A stretch of DNA of 64,000 nucleotides from Gammaproteobacteria bacterium (GCA_028821515.1 JAPPGA010000004.1:33215-97214), one strand, 5' to 3'; shown: positions 18,103-26,686, counted from the stretch's first letter. Numbers and translations are program-made. Notes: generated by a model not told the origin, from the sequence alone.

Positions 18103-18891
18103 TCAACGGACCTGCATGTGGCGGACCAGTTGCTGGTCACAGTAGTTCTGGGTATCGAACACCAGGCGTTCCTGCACGAGCTGCACCTGGTGTACCAGGA
18201 ACATCACGAGGATGCTGATCACGAGAGCGACAAACGTGGAATTAAAGGCGACCCCCAGGTTCTCCGTGACGCCGGCGATGTTGCCGGCCACGGCCTCGTG
18301 GGCCAGTCCGAGCGCGTTGCCGATGCCGCGCACCGTGCCGATGAAGCCGATGGAAGGGATGGCCCAGGCGATGTACCGGACGATGGACAGTTCGCTGTCC
18401 AACCGGTCGGACTCCGCCGCGCATACCTGGCGGATGGATTCGGAGACGTCCTGCACGTTGCGGGTCGAGGAAAAACGCTGCAGCGCCGCGAGCAGCGCGC
18501 GGGGAAGCAGTTGCTCGCGCAATCGGTCTGGCAGGGCCTGCAGCGGCCGCGCGTACTCGCGCGTATCCTCCGGCAGAATGCTGATTCCCTCGCTCACCCT
18601 GACCAGTTCCCGCTCGAACAGGCTCCGCTCCTTCAGCGTATTGCGCGCTTTGAATCCCACGATGGCCATCGCCCACAATCCGAGGATGAAGCAGAACTCC
18701 TGCTCGTAGTCCCGCAGCACCACGTAGAGAGAACGCTCGACCACGAAGGGTTCCCCCTGCAACGCGGCTTCGGCGCGGGCTTCAAGAATTGCGTCCGCGT
18801 TGGGTCGAATCAGGGTGACGTACATCAGGTGCACGAGGATCACGGCCGCGACGAGCGCGATGATCTGGTAGAAGAATTCGTAGTTTTTCAT
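18103..18891 (-). CDS. MotA/TolQ/ExbB-family proton channel protein
   Basis: The 262-residue product has a membrane helix at 8-27, a second at about 64-81 (CFILGLWAMAIVGF), and the family core. The core is IAWAIPSIGFIGTVRGIGNA at about 170-190, with the conserved G-T, then NLGVAFNSTFVALVISILVMFLV, whose threonine is expected to face the proton path. TolQ/ExbB proteins form pentamers around two ExbD/TolR helices and convert proton flow to motion. Here no free-standing ExbD is encoded; the two vWA proteins downstream carry ExbD-like helices instead. An 11-gene run on this strand surrounds it. Confidence 0.85.
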   Translation of the reverse strand: MKNYEFFYQIIALVAAVILVHLMYVTLIRPNADAILEARAEAALQGEPFVVERSLYVVLRDYEQEFCFILGLWAMAIVGFKARNTLKERSLFERELVRVSEGISILPEDTREYARPLQALPDRLREQLLPRALLAALQRFSSTRNVQDVSESIRQVCAAESDRLDSELSIVRYIAWAIPSIGFIGTVRGIGNALGLAHEAVAGNIAGVTENLGVAFNSTFVALVISILVMFLVHQVQLVQERLVFDTQNYCDQQLVRHMQVR

Positions 18892-18895
18892 GGGG

Positions 18896-19150
18896 CTAGA
18901 TGTCCACGGGGAACTTTACGGCGATATTCTCGGAGATGTTCTCGGTCGGGATGAAGATATCGGGTGACTCGTCTTCGGAAGTGCCGTCGTCGCCTTCCTC
19001 CCTGTCTGCGGCCGTTTCGGTCCGGGATCGGATGTCCGGGTCGGTCTCTTCCGGGTTGGCTGCGGCTTCATCTGTACCGGTGGCCGAATCCTCCGCCGCC
19101 CAAGCGCTGGCGCCGAACGCGAGGCAGAGCAACAGGACAAGAACGCCCAC
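18896..19150 (-). CDS. Small secreted acidic protein
   Basis: An 84-residue product opening at GTG 19150, 4 bp after the stop of the PEGA-SUMF1 gene. The N-terminus VGVLVLLLCLAFGASAWA is a signal peptide with a likely cut before AEDS. The mature part is very acidic and low in complexity (DEAAANPEETDPD, EEGDDGTSEDESPDIF) and closes with the tail PTENISENIAVKFPVDI, which looks like a docking or strand-adding segment. Too short to assign; could be a periplasmic linker of the machine. Confidence 0.55.
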   Translation of the reverse strand: MGVLVLLLCLAFGASAWAAEDSATGTDEAAANPEETDPDIRSRTETAADREEGDDGTSEDESPDIFIPTENISENIAVKFPVDI

Positions 19151-19154
19151 GGCG

Positions 19155-21194
19155 CTACTCCGCGAAGCGGGCAAGCCGGAAACCGACGTCGTTCCGACCC
19201 TTGCTGCCATAGTCGCGAAAAGCCGAGCGCAATTCCGAAATATTGCCGTGCATCCAGCTGGAACCCCTGATGACATGATAGTCGCCCTCCTGTGGCCCGA
19301 GCGGGTTCAGGGTCTGGCCCGGAACCGGTATCTCGTAGTAGTCGTGTACCCATTCGGCGACGTTGCCGCCGAGATCGTAGAACTGCTTTGCGTTCGGCTT
19401 GAACGTCCCGGTCGGCGCGGAACCGATGTAGTTGTCGTTGTAGCCGAAGATGATGCGGCCGACCAAGTGGGTGGCGGCCCGGTCAGCGTAGTTGCCGTGC
19501 CGGTCGGGGGGCGGAAGCCGGTCGCCCCAGGGAAAACGCAACAGGGGCGTTCCATCTTCGACGTGGCGGGCCGCCCACGCCCACTCGGCCTCGGTGGGCA
19601 GGCGGTATCCGAGGGAACCGGCGTTGAAGCCCTTTATGCTGCCGAACTCCTCTTCGTAGAACGGGTCCTTGCCTTCCTGCCTGGACAGCCAGTTGCAGAA
19701 CAGGGCCGCTTCCTCCCATGCGACGTTGGCAACCGGATGATCGTCGCGGTCGAGGTCGGTGGACTGGAACGCCCCGGACGAGTGCCCCGAGGCGAACTCG
19801 CGGAACTCGGCGTTCGTGACCTCGTTGGTTGCGAGGTAGTACAACCTTGTCAGGTCGACGTCCCGCAGAACTTCGTTGGCGCGCCTGCCGGGTTCTCGCC
19901 GAGAGGCGCCAAGCTGGATGGGGGAGGGCTGCAGGAGCAGCAGTTCCTGGCCGAGAACCGTCTCGATCGAAGGCTTGAGACGGGCGAGGCGCGCCTCGTC
20001 CACGGTCAGGAGCCGCACCTTGAGTTCCTGCGAGAAACCGGGTTGCGGGATGACGGTCTTCCGGTAGCCGGCATAGCCGTCCTTGCGCAACTCGACTTCG
20101 TGCGGCGTCGCGGGCAACGTGATGGTCCGGTTCGCGCTACCGATACGCTTGCCGTCTATCCAGAGTTCCGCGTCAACCGGTTCCGATACGATGACCAGTT
20201 CACCGGTGAGCGCCCGCAGCTCCACCGAGAGCGTGCGTTCGTTTCCGGACTCGACCACAAGGCTGCGTTCGACCGGTGCGTATCCGACCTTGAAGATGCG
20301 AATGCCTAGCGTGGCGCCGGGCGCGACCGCGATCTCGATGGGCGTGAGCCCCTGGTACTGGCCGCCGACGGTGACGCTGGCGCCGCGAGGCGACGAACTC
20401 ACCGTCAGCAATCCGTCCGCCCGCTCAAGTCGAACCTCAGGCAGGCTGAAAGGCGTTCCAGCCGTCACCTGCAGTATGTCCTGCCAGCCCTTGTAGCCCG
20501 GCAGCTTGACAAGTATGCGGCGCTCCCCGGACGGGACGGGCACCGGACCCGGCGTCACGCCCACCTGGACGCCGTCCACGCTCACGGCCGCGTTGGGTGG
20601 GTTCGAAGGAATGGTCACGTCGGCCCAGTCGGGAAGCAGTTCCGCGTTGACGGACTGGGGCAGTTGGCGGCCTTCCACGTCCACCGCAAGGTAAGCAGGC
20701 TGGTACCTGTCCCGGGTGATCACGACCGCGCGGGAGCCGGCGGCCACGTCTTCGGTGAGAGGCGTCTCGCCAATGTCCTCGCCGTCGACCAGGACGCGGG
20801 CGCCCCCGGGGGCCGAGTCGAACGTGACGCGGCCCGGAAGCGGCGTCATTTCGAAAGCGAACTCCTGGTTGCGGGAGGGACCGACATCGACATCGACGTC
20901 CAGGGGGTAATAGCCGGGCGCCTCGGCCGTGAGGCGGTAGCGGCCTTGCCGCAACAGGCTGATTTCGCCGACCCTGAGCTGGAAGCCGCCCTCGGTCGAG
21001 ATTTCTGCGCTCGGTGGCACCAGCTCGAATCGAACCGATTTCGCGGTGAACATGAACCACATGAACCATGCCGCGCAAAGGGTGGCCGCGATGCCGAACG
21101 CCTGCCATCCCGACAGGCGGATAGCCCTGCGTCCCCGGTCCGGTGACGTGGGCCGAAACGCTGCGGGCTTGATCGTCGCCTTGGCGTCGTCCAA
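19155..21194 (-). CDS. Membrane-anchored protein with PEGA repeats and a SUMF1/FGE-like domain
   Basis: The 679-residue product has one N-terminal membrane helix (about 28-50, WQAFGIAATLCAAWFMWFMF). It then has five to six PEGA-like repeats (about 55-400; for example SSPRGASVTVGGQYQGLTPI, SEPVDAELWIDGKRIG, HEVELRKDGYAGY), and a C-terminal SUMF1 domain (about 430-679: YYLATNEVTNAEF, YRLPTEAEWAWAAR, FYDLGGNVAEWVHDYY, VIRGSSW, GFRLAR). The final motif reads ELRSAFRD, so the cysteine used by true formylglycine-generating enzymes is absent and the domain is likely a binding module. PEGA domains usually contact peptidoglycan or membranes. The gene lies 2 bp after a TPR gene in the operon. Confidence 0.85.
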   Translation of the reverse strand: MDDAKATIKPAAFRPTSPDRGRRAIRLSGWQAFGIAATLCAAWFMWFMFTAKSVRFELVPPSAEISTEGGFQLRVGEISLLRQGRYRLTAEAPGYYPLDVDVDVGPSRNQEFAFEMTPLPGRVTFDSAPGGARVLVDGEDIGETPLTEDVAAGSRAVVITRDRYQPAYLAVDVEGRQLPQSVNAELLPDWADVTIPSNPPNAAVSVDGVQVGVTPGPVPVPSGERRILVKLPGYKGWQDILQVTAGTPFSLPEVRLERADGLLTVSSSPRGASVTVGGQYQGLTPIEIAVAPGATLGIRIFKVGYAPVERSLVVESGNERTLSVELRALTGELVIVSEPVDAELWIDGKRIGSANRTITLPATPHEVELRKDGYAGYRKTVIPQPGFSQELKVRLLTVDEARLARLKPSIETVLGQELLLLQPSPIQLGASRREPGRRANEVLRDVDLTRLYYLATNEVTNAEFREFASGHSSGAFQSTDLDRDDHPVANVAWEEAALFCNWLSRQEGKDPFYEEEFGSIKGFNAGSLGYRLPTEAEWAWAARHVEDGTPLLRFPWGDRLPPPDRHGNYADRAATHLVGRIIFGYNDNYIGSAPTGTFKPNAKQFYDLGGNVAEWVHDYYEIPVPGQTLNPLGPQEGDYHVIRGSSWMHGNISELRSAFRDYGSKGRNDVGFRLARFAE

Positions 21195-21196
21195 GG

Positions 21197-22726
21197 TTAT
21201 ATCCGTTCTTCGCAGCGTACTGTCACGGGGGGCGACCCCGACTCGAGCAGGATCTCCATCCTGACGTCACGGCATCCGTCGCGGCTGCCCACGATGACAT
21301 ACCGGCCTGGCCGCAGGTGCAGCGCATGGCGCTTGAAACTCCCCAGTGCGGCGACCTTCTGTATGACCACGTCGGTTGCATTGTCGGACAACAGGACAAG
21401 TTCCACGGGCCTGGCGGCCCGGGATAGCAGTTCCGCCAGCGCGTCGACCCTTGCCTCGAACACCGCACCGGTCCCCGTCCGACCACGCGCCCCGGCCAGC
21501 AGGGCGTTCGCTGCGTCGAACGCGGCGTCCTCCGAGAGCGCCGCCGGGTCGTCGAGGATGGCATCCATCTCCCGGATCATCGCGGCCCTTTCGCGCACGC
21601 GCGCGCGCCCGTCTCGCGCGAATTGCAGTGAGCCATCGATCTCGAGCGCGGCGTCGAACGTCGCGAGCGCGGCTTGCCAGTCTTCGGCGGCTTCCTCTGC
21701 GACGGCTTGCGCGCGAAGCGTGTCGATCCGCGCCAGCGTGCGCTGTTGCGCCGTCTGTTGCAGCCCGGCGAGCGCGCCGGCATCATCCGGCCGCGATGCG
21801 AGGACGCGGTTGAACGCGGCTTCGGCGTTGTCGAATTCCCCCCGCTCCAGCTCGGCAAAGGCGGCCGACAGCGCTTCCCGGTAGGCGTTGTCGGCGAGGG
21901 CAGCCCGCACCTCGGCGATCTTCGCATCCACGCCGGCTGTCAGCGGATCCTGCGCACGTGCTTGTCGAAACAGTTCCCCGGCGCGCACGAGGTCCCCCCG
22001 CAACCGGGCCCGCTCTCCGGCCCGGACAAGATCCAGCACCTGCGGCTGCAGCGCCGCCCGATCGGCTCCGGCCAGCGCGCCGGCATCGTTCGGCTGGATT
22101 GTCAGCGCCTCGGCGAAAGCCGCCGCCGCTTCCTCGGAGGCAAGCGCGTCGAGCGCGGCCGTGCCGCGGGCCACGGCATCCTCGAATCTTGCGAGTCCCT
22201 CGTCGCGCAAGGCGAGCAGACTTTCCGCTGCCGCTTCGTATCCGGCCTGCGCCCCTTCGTACCTGGCCTCCTCGAACAGGCGGTCGCCTTCGATTGCCTG
22301 GTCGAGCGCGACCGAATAAGCGTTGCTACCCCACGTCTCGACGTTCATCTCCTGTTCGAGCAGGCGTTGCAGTTCCACGACCCGTGCGATAGTCGCCCTG
22401 GCCGCCGCCTCCGCCCTCGCGAGCTCACCCTGCCGGAAAGGTGGGATGACAGCCGCCGGAGAGGTGTCCGCGTCCAGCGGTTGGCCAGAGGGGAGGTCGC
22501 CGGTGGAGGATGCGTCGCCCGCCACGGTTTCCACCTCATCGACGTGATCGGGAAGGACGAACACTGTCCAGGTCGCGACGGCGAGCAGTGCGACGATAAC
22601 GCTGGCGAGCACGATGGTTCCGCGTTTCGGAATCGCGATGCGCGCGCGTCGGGTGGCATCCTGCGTTGAGAGCGGTGCCGACGCGGGCGTGATGACTACG
22701 CGGTCGCGGTTGCCGGACTCTGTCAT
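21197..22726 (-). CDS. Membrane-anchored TPR-like helical repeat protein
   Basis: The 509-residue product has a cytoplasmic N-terminal segment and one membrane helix (about 36-57, TIVLASVIVALLAVATWTVF). The rest is a long alanine-rich helical repeat region (about 100-430) with TPR-like phrases such as GDLVRAGELFRQARAQDP, FDNAEAAFNRVLASRPDD and EDWQAALATFDAALEIDG. The last 60 residues (HALHLRPGRYVIVGSRDGCR) look like a single PEGA-type module. Such periplasmic TPR arrays act as scaffolds. It overlaps the upstream lipoprotein gene by 4 bp and precedes the PEGA-SUMF1 gene by 2 bp. Confidence 0.75.
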   Translation of the reverse strand: MTESGNRDRVVITPASAPLSTQDATRRARIAIPKRGTIVLASVIVALLAVATWTVFVLPDHVDEVETVAGDASSTGDLPSGQPLDADTSPAAVIPPFRQGELARAEAAARATIARVVELQRLLEQEMNVETWGSNAYSVALDQAIEGDRLFEEARYEGAQAGYEAAAESLLALRDEGLARFEDAVARGTAALDALASEEAAAAFAEALTIQPNDAGALAGADRAALQPQVLDLVRAGERARLRGDLVRAGELFRQARAQDPLTAGVDAKIAEVRAALADNAYREALSAAFAELERGEFDNAEAAFNRVLASRPDDAGALAGLQQTAQQRTLARIDTLRAQAVAEEAAEDWQAALATFDAALEIDGSLQFARDGRARVRERAAMIREMDAILDDPAALSEDAAFDAANALLAGARGRTGTGAVFEARVDALAELLSRAARPVELVLLSDNATDVVIQKVAALGSFKRHALHLRPGRYVIVGSRDGCRDVRMEILLESGSPPVTVRCEERI

Positions 22727-24117
22727 TGGCTACGTGATGCGTGTCCCGGGGCTGGCGCCTGCGAGTCTGTTCCGTCCTGGCCCTGCCCGAAGGTGCCGTC
22801 GTCGTCCGTTGCCGGGAGAGATGCACCGCCTGGATCTCCGGGCGGTCCGTCGGTTTGTGGGGTCTCTCGCAAGGCGCCGTCTCCGGATGGCTCCTGGTCT
22901 TCCAGGCCTTCCGGTGCGTCTGGGAGCACCATTCCAAGGTCGCGGTAGTAGGCCATTTTCAGGATGCGGCGAAGCTCCTGGTACTGGGCGTCGACGCTTC
23001 CCTGCAACTGCAGGACCTGGTTTTCCAACTCTATGGTGTGGGGAGATATCGCCGCGTCGGCCGAATTCCCGAGTTCCTGCAGCATGTCGGCGCTGACTTG
23101 CGCTTCGGCCCGCTTGTTGAGCGCCATCCTCAGCAACGCGGCGCCACCGATAATTCCGACGATGCCGCCGTAGTAGGCCTGCCAGTTCTCGGCGGTGGAC
23201 TGCGTTGCGATGCCGCCGATGACAGCGGCCGAACCTGCGATCGCACGCGACCGCGCCTGCTGTTTCAGACGCTTGTGCGCGATGGCCTCGTCGTAGGTCG
23301 CATTGCGCCAGTTCTGGTAAGCCGCGAACATGTTCGTGCTGAACGTTTCGTAGTACTCATCCAGGGTGTCGATGAACAGGTACTCGCGTTCGCGCACGCG
23401 CCGGACACGCTGCAGGTTCTGGTCTCCCTCGGCGGGCAGGCGTCTCAACTCGAAGCCGCCGGACCGTTTGGGCGTGATATAGCTCGCGAACGCGTCGGGT
23501 ACGAAATCGCGCGCAAAACGCATCTCGGCGGCGGCGCGGATCTTTCGCACCTCCTCCGGCGTCAGGGTCTTCAGGTGCGCGACCATGTCGTCCGCGATTT
23601 CCCGGTAGACGCTCTGAAACGGATCGATCTCGCGGGGAAACGCCGTCTCGTAGGCGTACTTGCTGGCCAGCGCCCTGTATTCCCTGTCGAACCAGACTTC
23701 GCCCATCACGTCCATCGCGCGTGCGCGTAGGGTAAGGGACTCTCCGTCGGATTCCTGAATCGTCGCCTCGACGGTGACGTCGACCGCGTGGGTCGCCCGG
23801 GGCACCACCCGCACGGCGCCCCAGTTGCCGGTCGACTGCAGCAGGTTCTTGAGGTGGTAAGCGAGGTAATTTCCTTCCGCGCGGCGCACGTCCGGGTGGA
23901 TATTGGCCTTGATCTGCTCGTCGAATTCCTCGGGGACGTTCGCATCGAATACCGAAACGCCCACGTCGAGCAGCAGTTCTTCCGGGATGGCGGCGGCAAT
24001 CCGCTCAGGAGGCGTCTTGTCCACGACGCGCACGGTTTCGGTGACGCATCCGGCCAGGCTGATGGTCGCGCCCAGCGCCCAGCAGAATCCTCTCGGCAGC
24101 AGGTCGGCGCGGAGCAT
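22723..24117 (-). CDS. Large predicted lipoprotein
   Basis: Start ATG 24117 gives 464 residues with a lipobox (ISLAGC, cysteine about residue 24). Residues 40-180 form an alpha/beta domain (ELLLDVGVSVFDANVPEEFD, WGAVRVVPRATHAVDVTVEA). This is similar in style to the periplasmic part of the LpoB/PelC-type proteins, but I cannot confirm homology. A glycine-rich, weakly hydrophobic stretch lies near 315-350 (AAVIGGIATQSTAE, YGGIVGIIGGAALLRMAL), and the C-terminus is Pro/Gly/Asp-rich and disordered. The stop of the preceding lipoprotein lies one base upstream of this ATG. Role inferred as an outer-membrane anchor of the complex. Confidence 0.7.
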   Translation of the reverse strand: MLRADLLPRGFCWALGATISLAGCVTETVRVVDKTPPERIAAAIPEELLLDVGVSVFDANVPEEFDEQIKANIHPDVRRAEGNYLAYHLKNLLQSTGNWGAVRVVPRATHAVDVTVEATIQESDGESLTLRARAMDVMGEVWFDREYRALASKYAYETAFPREIDPFQSVYREIADDMVAHLKTLTPEEVRKIRAAAEMRFARDFVPDAFASYITPKRSGGFELRRLPAEGDQNLQRVRRVREREYLFIDTLDEYYETFSTNMFAAYQNWRNATYDEAIAHKRLKQQARSRAIAGSAAVIGGIATQSTAENWQAYYGGIVGIIGGAALLRMALNKRAEAQVSADMLQELGNSADAAISPHTIELENQVLQLQGSVDAQYQELRRILKMAYYRDLGMVLPDAPEGLEDQEPSGDGALRETPQTDGPPGDPGGASLPATDDDGTFGQGQDGTDSQAPAPGHASRSQ

Positions 24118-24118
24118 C

Positions 24119-25000
24119 CTACCTGCGCTCCGTGCAGCGCCGATATTCATCCCACAGGGCCTCGCGCAGTTCCGTGTCCGTTTCGGCGATGGCCGCTTCG
24201 CGGATTTGCCGGCAGACGACATCATCGTCCTGCGCATCCTCGACGTCGGGTGGGACGGGAAGCCTGGGCGGGGGTTTTGGCGCCGGCGCGGACTCTCCGG
24301 GCCCCGCGCCGCCCCTGTCTTCGCTCGCCGGTTTTTCTGCAGGCTCCTCCTCCTTGGGCTCGGGCAAGGGCCGCTGGCCTGCAGTCTCGTTTCGGCGCGC
24401 CAGGATCCCCTCCCTTTCCGTCAGGATCTGGCCGTCGAGGACTTCGAGCGCCTCTTCGAAATCGCTGTCTCCACGATCCCCGGTCCCTGACTCTTCACCC
24501 GAGCCGTCGCTTGGGCGGTTTCCGGCTGACCCGGGGGCCTCGTTGCTGGTCTCCCAGCCACCTTCGCCGCCAGACCCACCCTGATCGCCGCGGGGAGACG
24601 TTCCATCGTCACCACCGGGCGTAGTTCCGCCTGGCGATCCGTCGTCGGGAGACGTTCCGCCGGGCGTTCCTTCGCCTCCGTCCGTTGGGGAACCGGGCGA
24701 GGGGAGACCCGAACCGCCTGACGGCGAGGGCATTCCGGGCGAGGGCATTCCAGGCGAGGGCATTCCAGGCGAGGGCATTCCAGGCGAGGGCATTCCGGGG
24801 GAGGGCAGCCCGGGTGAAGGTAGCCCCGGAGAGGGCATGCCCGGAGAAGGCAGACCGGATGGAATTCCCGGCATCCCCGGCGTTCCCGGAATCCCTGGCA
24901 CACCCGGCGTGCCCGGAACTGGTGGTGGCGCCTTGCAGGATGAGAGGGACGCCAAGCCTGACAGTAGTGCCAGAGACAGAATGAGCCGCGCGTACGTCAT
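24119..25000 (-). CDS. Pro/Gly-repeat (collagen-like) lipoprotein
   Basis: The 293-residue product starts at ATG 25000 and has a lipobox (LASLSSC, cysteine about residue 22). Next come about 90 residues of short Pro-Gly repeats, first PGTPGVPGIPGTPGM then SPGMP/SPGLP units, then a Gly/Ser/Asp-rich linker. The C-terminus (about 185-293) is charged, with a helical end holding two cysteines (VVCRQIREAAIAETDTELRE, then RRCTERR). The repeat region could span the periplasm as a stiff polyproline-like rod. It heads the tight 11-gene run; the next gene upstream is 297 bp away. Confidence 0.7.
   Translation of the reverse strand: MTYARLILSLALLSGLASLSSCKAPPPVPGTPGVPGIPGTPGMPGIPSGLPSPGMPSPGLPSPGLPSPGMPSPGMPSPGMPSPGMPSPGMPSPSGGSGLPSPGSPTDGGEGTPGGTSPDDGSPGGTTPGGDDGTSPRGDQGGSGGEGGWETSNEAPGSAGNRPSDGSGEESGTGDRGDSDFEEALEVLDGQILTEREGILARRNETAGQRPLPEPKEEEPAEKPASEDRGGAGPGESAPAPKPPPRLPVPPDVEDAQDDDVVCRQIREAAIAETDTELREALWDEYRRCTERR
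24725..24855 (-). repeat. 15-bp tandem repeats coding for S-P-G-M-P units
   Basis: About nine units of a 15-bp motif (plus-strand form GAGGGCATTCCAGGC) run through the lipoprotein gene, four of them nearly identical. Each encodes five residues, so unit gain or loss keeps the frame. Expected to vary in copy number between strains. Confidence 0.85.
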
Positions 25001-25205
25001 CGCGGTACAACTCCTTCCATGCAGTCGTTGCGCCATCGCTTTCGCCGCCGCCCTCGATCCCGGGGCTTGTATCCAAGGATCGGACGTTGCGATACGTCGA
25101 TCATACTCCGTATGGCCGGCTGGAGGTCGAAAGGTTCGGCGTGGTTCATATGTGGTTCATATACGAACCGGCGGGAGTTTCCCGTTGTGAAACAGGGAGA
25201 ACCCG

Positions 25206-25289
25206 GAGCCTTCAGCCGGGGAATGCTCCCCGGCGGCTGACGCGTAAGGAAGTGTCGACACTTCCGCGTTGCCGGAGGCGTTCCATGGA
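25206..25289 (+). repeat. Dispersed palindromic element, intergenic copy
   Basis: Within the 297-bp gap 25001-25297. It starts GAGCCTTCAGCCGGGGAATG, contains the hairpin GCCGGGGA-ATGC-TCCCCGGC and continues GCTGACGCGTAAGGAAGTG, matching the copies at 2891-3151 and 8389-8473. It ends 9 bp from the stop of the TPR-TonB gene. The rest of the gap shows no gene; 25090-25200 is less GC-rich and may hold the promoter of the operon that starts at 25000. Confidence 0.8.
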
Positions 25290-25297
25290 AGCCGCAA

Positions 25298-26524
25298 TCA
25301 CGTTGCCGGGGCGGCTTTCTCGTCGGGTTTGTACGGGAAGCGGTACTCGACCCGCACGCCTTCGGTCGGTACCGGGAGCGCATCGACAAAGGCCGGGCGG
25401 TAGCGCGCGCGTCGCGTCGCCTTTCGGACCTTGAACTCCATCATGCCCTCCGGCTCCGAGCGCAGCGTGGACAGATCGGAGACCAGACCCCGATCCGACA
25501 CGGTAAGCGCCAGCTCGACGACGCCGTCCTCGGTGATTCCGACAGCCGGTATGGGTGGCGGCGGCAGCGGGAGGTACAGTGGCGTCGGGTCCCTGAACAC
25601 GGAGTTCAGTCCTTCCGGATCGGATTCGAGGAGTTCCCATATCCGGGTATAGAGCGGGAACGCGCGGTTGTACTTCTCGAACAGCAGGTACCAGTCGGCG
25701 AGCTCGAGCATGGCGCCGGCGATTTCCTCGTCCGACCCTTCCGGCTTCGCCATCTCGATGTTGATCACTTCGATCAGCGCGCGTTCTCCCGGACTGAAGT
25801 TGTTCAGCTGCACGTTATGGAAGCGGTTGTCGCGGTAGCTCGGCGAGTCGCTCGCCGGTCTGCTCTCGCTCACGCTCGTCGGAAATCTCTCTTCGCGAAA
25901 TGTGCGGGCCAATCCCTTGAGGGCCCTGATCGTCTGTGGGTCGTCGGCGGGCAGGTGGCGTTTGCCCAACAGGACAGCCCGGCCCAACAGCCTGCGGGCG
26001 AGAAAGATGTTGCGCTCCGTGTTGTACCAGTCGGCGAGGGTGAAGAGGCCCGGAATCAGCTTGGGATCGTCGTTGCCGTAGGCGCGAACCATGATATTGA
26101 AAGCGTACTCGTGGCGGTCGTTGGCCACTTCGCGGTTGCCGAGTGCAGCGTACGCGGTCGCTTCCCGGTAGACCGCTTCGACCTGTTCGGGGGTGAACAG
26201 TCCCTTGTTGACCCGCGTGATCAGCAGAGACCGGTCGTATGCGTCCAGGGCGCCGACGACATCGGCCATCCCGAGCCGCGCGTCGCCGAGCAGCATCAAT
26301 GGCTGTGCCAGCTCGATGTCATGCCGGTGCGAACGGTCTTCGATTTCCTCGACCAACTGCTCGGCCGCCGCCGCCGCTTCCGGGAACTCGCTCGCATCGA
26401 TCTGGACCTCGATGCGCGTCAACGGACTGCTTTCCACCCGCAACGCGTCGCGAATCGTCTCATCGGCCCAAGCGTTGCCGGCCATGGCAAACAAGGCCGA
26501 AATGAAGCCTGCGCGATACTTCAT
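25298..26524 (-). CDS. Secreted TPR protein with a C-terminal TonB-like domain
   Basis: The 408-residue product starts at ATG 26524 with a cleavable signal peptide (MKYRAGFISALFAMAGNAWA-DE). A helical-repeat region follows (about 45-300, including ALDAYDRSLLITRVNKGLF and LIPGLFTLADWYNTERNIFL). The last 85 residues match a TonB C-terminal fold (GITEDGVVELALTVSDRGLV, then MMEFKVRKATRRARYRPAFV and GVRVEYRFPY). True TonB proteins keep their N-terminal anchor; this one seems released into the periplasm, so the domain is more likely a peptidoglycan or protein contact. It is separated from the 11-gene operon by the repeat-bearing gap and faces tusA head to head. Confidence 0.75.
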   Translation of the reverse strand: MKYRAGFISALFAMAGNAWADETIRDALRVESSPLTRIEVQIDASEFPEAAAAAEQLVEEIEDRSHRHDIELAQPLMLLGDARLGMADVVGALDAYDRSLLITRVNKGLFTPEQVEAVYREATAYAALGNREVANDRHEYAFNIMVRAYGNDDPKLIPGLFTLADWYNTERNIFLARRLLGRAVLLGKRHLPADDPQTIRALKGLARTFREERFPTSVSESRPASDSPSYRDNRFHNVQLNNFSPGERALIEVINIEMAKPEGSDEEIAGAMLELADWYLLFEKYNRAFPLYTRIWELLESDPEGLNSVFRDPTPLYLPLPPPPIPAVGITEDGVVELALTVSDRGLVSDLSTLRSEPEGMMEFKVRKATRRARYRPAFVDALPVPTEGVRVEYRFPYKPDEKAAPAT

Positions 26525-26648
26525 CGTAATCTCCCGGGCGAATCCGCTTGAGCGCGTGCTTCGCCCACTTACGAGTGTCATGCCGCCTCGCGCCGCAGTC
26601 AAGGGCTTTGGCTCCGATTGTTCCCCTGATTGGGGTATTGCCGCCCGG

Positions 26649-26654
26649 TATGAT
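26649..26654 (+). promoter_or_regulatory. Candidate -10 box for tusA
   Basis: TATGAT lies 33 bases before the tusA ATG, in a T-rich patch. No convincing -35 is visible at 17 bp. The divergent 162-bp gap 26525-26686 must also carry the promoter of the TPR-TonB gene. Confidence 0.35.
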
Positions 26655-26686
26655 TTTTGCGGGGCATCTCGGCTACCATCGAGGGC

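Noticed and set aside
15791..18145. Long plus-strand open frame opposite the envelope operon
   Set aside because: It is antisense to three well supported genes, has no motif or start signal, and arises from the codon bias of GC-rich DNA.
14748..18891. Zorya anti-phage system
   Set aside because: The MotA-like and Asp-helix proteins recall ZorA/ZorB, but there is no OmpA-type ZorB domain, no ZorC, and no ZorD helicase; vWA, PEGA-SUMF1 and lipoproteins point to a different assembly.
24725..24855. Short repeats as a CRISPR or satellite
   Set aside because: The 15-bp period encodes five-residue Pro-Gly units inside a lipoprotein gene and has no spacers.
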